DNA from: Alterisphingorhabdus sp038748365
Lineage (GTDB): Bacteria; Pseudomonadota; Alphaproteobacteria; Sphingomonadales; Sphingomonadaceae
NCBI GenBank assembly: GCA_038748365.1
Contig: JBCDIZ010000010.1
Coordinates: 1 to 64,000 of the forward strand
DNA: 64,000 bases
Direction of reading: 5' to 3'
A program made the translations under genes and the position numbers. The notes below the pieces were generated by a model that saw nothing but the letters and a program-made list of their open reading frames with translations, was not told the DNA's origin and did not search any database. Below are positions 63,409 through 64,000 of this stretch, one piece after another (position 1 is the stretch's first letter; the number at the start of each line of letters is the position of its first letter).

Positions 63409-64000
63409 ATGACCAATATCGCCGAAACCCTGCGCCACGCCGCCGAGCAGCTCGAAACGATAAGCGAAACCCCACGCCTTGATGCCGAACTACTGATGGC
63501 GCATGCGCTGGATATGGAGCGTGGCGCGATGCTGCTTAACAAAATGCGCGATCCGGCACCGGCGGTTTTTGGTCCGATGCTGCTAAGACGGCTGGCGCAT
63601 GAGCCGGTGGCCTATATCACCGGCAAGGCAGAATTCTGGAGCCTGCCGCTTACAGTCACCCCCGATGTACTGATCCCACGTGCGGATAGCGAAACCTTGA
63701 TCGAAGCCGCTCGAGACTATTTCGTCAACTGCGCACCGCAACGCATCCTTGATCTCGGCACCGGATCGGGCGCGCTGTTGCTCGCCGCCCTGAGCGAATG
63801 GCCCTCAACTCATGGACTGGGTATGGATCAGTCCGCCAAAGCATTGGCAATTGCGCATAACAATGCCGATCATCTAGGTCTGTCGGATCGCTGTCAGTTT
63901 GTCTGCCAAAGCTGGAGCGACGGTGGCTGGATTGAGAATCTTACAAAACCCGTTCACCCTGAGCCTGTCGAAGGGTCGCACTTAACTTCTGAAGAAAAAA
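63409..64000 (+). CDS. prmC: release factor glutamine methyltransferase, 3'-truncated by window end
   Basis: A partial HemK/PrmC reading frame starting at ATG 63409 and open to the end. It has the helical N-domain (LDAELLMAHALDM) and the GxGxG SAM site (ILDLGTGSGALLLAAL) with the acidic GLGMDQSAKAL. The NPPY catalytic motif would follow beyond the window. Around residue 182 the sequence runs SDGGWIENLTKPVHPEPVEGSHLTSEE, where ordinary PrmC goes straight to the NPPY strand: an in-frame repeat copy (63951-63979) inserts there. The substrate is Gln of the RF1/RF2 GGQ. Confidence 0.88.
   Translation, partial: MTNIAETLRHAAEQLETISETPRLDAELLMAHALDMERGAMLLNKMRDPAPAVFGPMLLRRLAHEPVAYITGKAEFWSLPLTVTPDVLIPRADSETLIEAARDYFVNCAPQRILDLGTGSGALLLAALSEWPSTHGLGMDQSAKALAIAHNNADHLGLSDRCQFVCQSWSDGGWIENLTKPVHPEPVEGSHLTSEEK
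63951..63979. repeat. GTTCACCCTGAGCCTGTCGAAGGGTCG-type repeat inside prmC
   Basis: The bases encode HPEPVEGS in frame and match the short sphingomonad element that reads TTCGACAGGCTCAGG on the other strand. It is embedded in the prmC coding sequence ahead of the expected catalytic motif, possibly as part of a longer inverted repeat outside the window. Confidence 0.7.

Overview
The window looks like chromosomal DNA of a sphingomonad (Alphaproteobacteria, Sphingomonadales). It has moderate to high GC, large TonB-dependent receptors with N-terminal MKK-type signal peptides, a GapR (DUF2312) nucleoid protein, a 41-residue zinc-free ribosomal protein L36, the ybgC-tolQRAB-pal cell-envelope cluster, and the short hyphenated repeats typical of this order. 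Most of it is conserved housekeeping gene neighbourhood, broken by small accessory patches.

Layout. 1-336: the 3' half of a tRNA-Arg(CCG), probably an attachment-site remnant of an island lying outside the window. It is followed at once by a light-dependent protochlorophyllide reductase gene (337-1311), which no other pigment gene accompanies here. 1316-10988: a lipoprotein amidohydrolase, a LytS/LytR-type two-component pair, a secreted protein of unknown function, an ArsR-SRPBCC pair, a DUF4136-DUF4136-M14 peptidase operon, and galE. 11124-16524: rpmJ, a HAD phosphatase, pyk, gapR, an AT-richer patch of three less typical genes (one with a HEPN-like R-x4-H motif), and yebC. 16612-20156: ruvC-ruvA-parDE-ruvB, preceded by a decayed copy of the ruvA start. 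20163-26075: an agmatine deiminase-like protein, then ybgC-tolQ-tolR-tolA-tolB-pal. 26157-33180: a small conserved protein, a penicillin-acylase-family enzyme, clpB under a heat-shock-like promoter, and a TPR-oxygenase fusion gene. 33272-40217: two TonB-dependent receptors flanking a small secreted Cys-containing protein. 40757-49390: an envelope protein, an M23 peptidase, DUF2093, xseA and purD with overlapping start codons, an HhH protein, a TonB-C protein, and an exported catalase-peroxidase. 49502-52419: a soluble slipin, two tandem tRNA-like RNAs and a JmjC oxygenase. 52634-64000: etfA-etfB, sucC, a 7TM-GGDEF diguanylate cyclase, ppa, an M61 peptidase, hisS, prfA, and the start of prmC.

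The most notable unit is the slipin with its two tRNA-like RNAs. Both RNAs (51035-51105 and 51108-51177) have perfect D, anticodon and T arms. Both have unpaired outer acceptor stems and no encoded CCA, and they sit 2 nt apart upstream of a Band-7/SPFH protein that has no membrane anchor. A sigma54-like -24/-12 element lies between the RNAs and the slipin. This matches the published prediction that Band-7 scaffold proteins of RNA-repair systems have a cognate tRNA-like RNA. No RtcB-type ligase is in the window, so this would be a stand-alone or split version.

Other points of interest are the exported KatG, a LiuR-like operator before etfB, a repeat-derived peptide inserted in PrmC, and the toxin-antitoxin pair lodged inside the ruv cluster.
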